Shown one piece after another: positions 5,670 to 7,103 of a stretch of DNA of 7,103 nucleotides. Below the pieces are notes generated by a model. It was not told the origin of the DNA, ran no database searches, and saw only the letters and a program-made list of their open reading frames with translations. Numbering within the stretch: position 1 is the stretch's first letter; each line of letters begins with the position of its first letter. The position numbers were made by a program, and so were the translations under genes. This DNA comes from Nitrospirota bacterium (GTDB lineage: Bacteria; Nitrospirota; CAKKRA01; 9FT-COMBO-42-15). The stretch is from the NCBI GenBank assembly GCA_016214425.1, contig JACRON010000125.1:1-7103 (forward strand). Reading direction: 5' to 3'.

Positions 5670-6058
5670 AATTTTTGATAGATAACGCCCTATCACCCTT
5701 ACTTGCTAATGAACTACGCAAGGCAGGGCACGATGCCGTACATGTCCGCGACTACGGATTACAGGCATCTGATGATGTTATTATTTTCTCCAGAGCCGCT
5801 GAAGAAGGCCGCATACTCGTTTCAGCAGATACAGATTTTGGAACCTTACTGGCATTGCGGGAAGATAATAGGCCGTCTATAATCTTATTTCGTAGAACCA
5901 CAGAACGAAGTCCTGATAGACAGGTAAAACTATTACTTTCAAATCTTCCAGCCATTCAGAAAGATTTAGAAGATGGCAGTATCATAGTGTTTGAACAAAC
6001 CCGCATACGCGCCCGGAAACTGCCGATCAGAGGCGTGAAAAGAAAGAATAGCCTATGA
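5666..6058 (+). CDS. DUF5615 PIN-like protein, probable toxin ribonuclease
   Basis: A 130-aa PIN-like protein of the DUF5615 (Mut7-C-like) type. The acidic residues expected of a metal-dependent nuclease are present: D6 in MKFLIDNALSP, D36/D37 in LQASDDVIIFSRAAEEGRI, and D55/D57 in LVSADTDFG. The rest of the signature is also visible: LRKAGHDAVHVRDYGL, RPSIILFRR, and a basic C-terminal tail from about residue 113. It would act as an RNase toxin held by the DUF433 partner, whose stop codon overlaps its start by 4 bp. Activity is inferred from the family. The tail beyond about residue 110 is rather longer and more basic than the core domain needs. Its own stop codon overlaps the next ATG, again as ATGA. 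Confidence 0.88.
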   Translation: MKFLIDNALSPLLANELRKAGHDAVHVRDYGLQASDDVIIFSRAAEEGRILVSADTDFGTLLALREDNRPSIILFRRTTERSPDRQVKLLLSNLPAIQKDLEDGSIIVFEQTRIRARKLPIRGVKRKNSL

Positions 6059-6126
6059 TCCCCAGGAAAATCATAGACAATAGCGATATAAAACTGTCTG
6101 CCTTTCTTAATCTCGTCCTGAAATGA
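6055..6126 (+). pseudogene. Truncated start of an unidentified gene, coupled to the toxin gene
   Basis: ATG 6055 to TGA 6124-6126 gives 23 codons, starting MIPRKIIDNSDIKLSAFLN. The ATGA overlap with the toxin gene is the same arrangement as between antitoxin and toxin. The peptide looks like a genuine N-terminus. It reminds me of starts of phospholipase D-like/helicase proteins found in defence loci, but that resemblance is from memory and weak. No continuation is seen in the other two frames, so the rest of the gene has been lost rather than merely frameshifted. It could also be a real short peptide. Confidence 0.4.
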
Positions 6127-6175
6127 AATTGATTTTGTTTCGTAATAATAAATATTAAGAGGTTTTAAGCTTTTA

Positions 6176-6449
6176 TTACTTCACTGCCTCCATTATTTCA
6201 AACACCTCTTTGTCTATCTTTTCTATCTCTTCCTTTGCTCACCTTGCTTATCTCATTCTCCCTTGTTATCTTGAAATTGCGGTCTATCATTGTATCCTTT
6301 AATTCATTTACTACTGTCTCAAAGTCCTTGTTTACAGTAATTGAATAGATAATGTCATCCTTCTTGAACTTTAGTCTCTCCTCTGCATAAGACAAGGTTG
6401 TTGATAAGAGAAAAAGGGTAAAAACAAAAAACAAGATTCTTTTAATCAT
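6176..6449 (-). pseudogene. Secreted DUF302-like protein, apparently frameshifted
   Basis: The uninterrupted frame from ATG 6449 gives 83 aa ending at 6198. It has a clear signal peptide (MIKRILFFVFTLFLLSTTLS, then YA and a likely cut before EE) and a segment IIYSITVNKDFETVVNELKD that resembles the start of DUF302 domains. After about residue 70 the peptide turns into basic low-complexity sequence (KGRDRKDRQRGV). A frame shifted by one base gives a far more natural ending, AKEEIEKIDKEVFEIMEAVK with TAA at 6176-6178. Dropping one base near 6240 would join the two halves into a protein of about 90 aa. That is still shorter than a usual DUF302 protein, so an internal deletion is also possible. 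GGAGG at 6460-6456, 6 nt before the ATG, fixes the start. The product would be periplasmic. Confidence 0.55.
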
Positions 6450-6492
6450 GGTTTTCCTCCGTTATTAAGGTTATTAAATAGTTGTCATAAAA

Positions 6493-6521
6493 ATTCTAAT
6501 CCTTATATTTTGTAGTGTCAA
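6493..6521 (-). promoter_or_regulatory. Near-consensus sigma70 promoter of the DUF302-like gene
   Basis: On the minus strand a perfect TTGACA (6521-6516) is followed by a 17-bp spacer and TAGAAT (6498-6493), which is one base from TATAAT. The start site would be near 6486, giving a leader of about 37 nt before the ATG at 6449. The promoter begins 13 bp past the stop codon of the HhH gene. Confidence 0.7.
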
Positions 6522-6533
6522 GAAAATATGTGG

Positions 6534-7103
6534 CTATATTTTATGCAAACATTCAATCTCCATCGGACAGCCCCTGCACTTTAGTTTTTTGCAGTAGTCC
6601 TTTCCAAGCCTGACAAGGGCTGCCTCAAAGTCGCAGAAATCATTGTTAGGGATTTTATATTTTGTCCAAAACTTTTCAAGCGCCTTTAAGGTTAAGGCAT
6701 CCTCATTCTGCTTTAAGAGCCCTAAGTTTTTTGCAGATAGCTTCACTAAATCTGATAGCTCTGGCCTTGCCTTTGGCCAGATTAGGCGGAGTTCTCTTAA
6801 AAATATATTTACAGTTACATCACCAATGCCTTTGCCCAGACCTTTTAAAAGCCTTTCAAGGTCTTCTTCATCCCTTGCCTCTTGTTCCAGTCTGTTTAAG
6901 TCGCCATTGTAATCTTTTTCTAAATCCTTCATTATCTCTAACAGCTTTGTTGCTGTAGAGAAGTCGTATCTTACATATCCTCCGTCATCCAATATTCTTA
7001 CAAGGCCATCCCAGCCGGTTTTGATAATCCTTTCTGGCGACAGAACCCTGCATCTCTCAAACTCTTTATAGGTCTTTATGGCGATATTTGCGCCTATCCT
7101 TGC
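6534..7103 (-). CDS. HhH-GPD/endonuclease III-like protein, 5' end outside window
   Basis: The frame is open from the window edge to TAG at 6534-6536, so 189 residues are visible and the N-terminus is missing. The visible part starts ARIGANIAIKTYKEFERC, continues IIKTGWDGLVRILDDGGYV, and needs no internal start. A helix-hairpin-helix-like segment, LLKGLGKGIGDVTVNIFLRE, lies at about residues 86-105. The C-terminus carries four cysteines, at visible residues 171, 176, 179 and 185 (DYCKKLKCRGCPMEIEC). These resemble the 4Fe-4S loop of endonuclease III, but the spacing is C-x4-C-x2-C-x5-C instead of C-x6-C-x2-C-x5-C. The family handles base excision or related DNA repair. The catalytic Lys and Asp of bifunctional glycosylases are not evident after the HhH, where PKARPELSD follows. 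Function is therefore uncertain. Confidence 0.7.
   Translation of the reverse strand, partial: ARIGANIAIKTYKEFERCRVLSPERIIKTGWDGLVRILDDGGYVRYDFSTATKLLEIMKDLEKDYNGDLNRLEQEARDEEDLERLLKGLGKGIGDVTVNIFLRELRLIWPKARPELSDLVKLSAKNLGLLKQNEDALTLKALEKFWTKYKIPNNDFCDFEAALVRLGKDYCKKLKCRGCPMEIECLHKI

Noticed and set aside
6127..6175. Terminator between the convergent genes
   Set aside because: AAGCTT and short AT-rich palindromes are present, but there is no GC-rich stem with a T-run.
6643..6958. Plus-strand ORFs opposite the HhH-GPD gene
   Set aside because: They are shadows of the minus-strand frame, which has clear HhH and cysteine motifs.

Overview
The window comes from a Gram-negative-like bacterium of moderate to low GC. 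It carries a complete housekeeping dnaE gene on the minus strand and, next to it, about 2.5 kb of plus-strand accessory DNA. The replicative polymerase (PHP-type DnaE with an E. coli-like domain order) and the style of the neighbours would suit a deltaproteobacterial or Nitrospirota-like lineage. That placement is a guess, because nothing here is diagnostic.

Layout. Positions 17-3523 (minus) hold dnaE, the DNA polymerase III alpha subunit. It is intact except for a perfect 39-bp in-frame tandem duplication in the PHP domain. An AT-rich divergent promoter region follows: a minus-strand promoter so close to the dnaE start that the mRNA may be almost leaderless, and a good sigma70-type promoter at 3624-3652 facing right. 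That right-facing promoter now drives a 10-codon leader ORF and the C-terminal remnant of an adenine-N6 DNA methyltransferase (about 3683-3865). Next come an unrecognised 249-aa protein with an integrase-like N-terminal helical region (3974-4723) and a small DUF559/Vsr-like endonuclease (4891-5268). A second, shorter methylase tail lies at 5295-5342. A DUF433/DUF5615 toxin-antitoxin-type pair follows (5439-6058), with its own extended -10 promoter. The pair overlaps a 23-codon truncated ORF (6055-6126).

On the minus strand at the right end are a short secreted DUF302-like gene that looks frameshifted (6176-6449), with a near-consensus promoter at 6493-6521, and a 5'-truncated HhH-GPD/endonuclease III-like gene (6534-7103) with a four-cysteine C-terminal cluster.

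The accessory stretch is threaded with a small family of hairpin repeats: a CACACCCC arm followed by a CCCCTCT/AGAGGGG stem. The DUF559 gene sits between two inverted copies. Its stop codon lies inside one repeat, and its probable Shine-Dalgarno sequence is part of another hairpin. The region reads as a defence-gene graveyard: methylase tails, a truncated start and a nuclease, plus an addiction-type module. The most unusual points are the DUF559/hairpin-repeat association, the two methylase tails that differ only at synonymous positions, and the PHP-domain duplication in dnaE.
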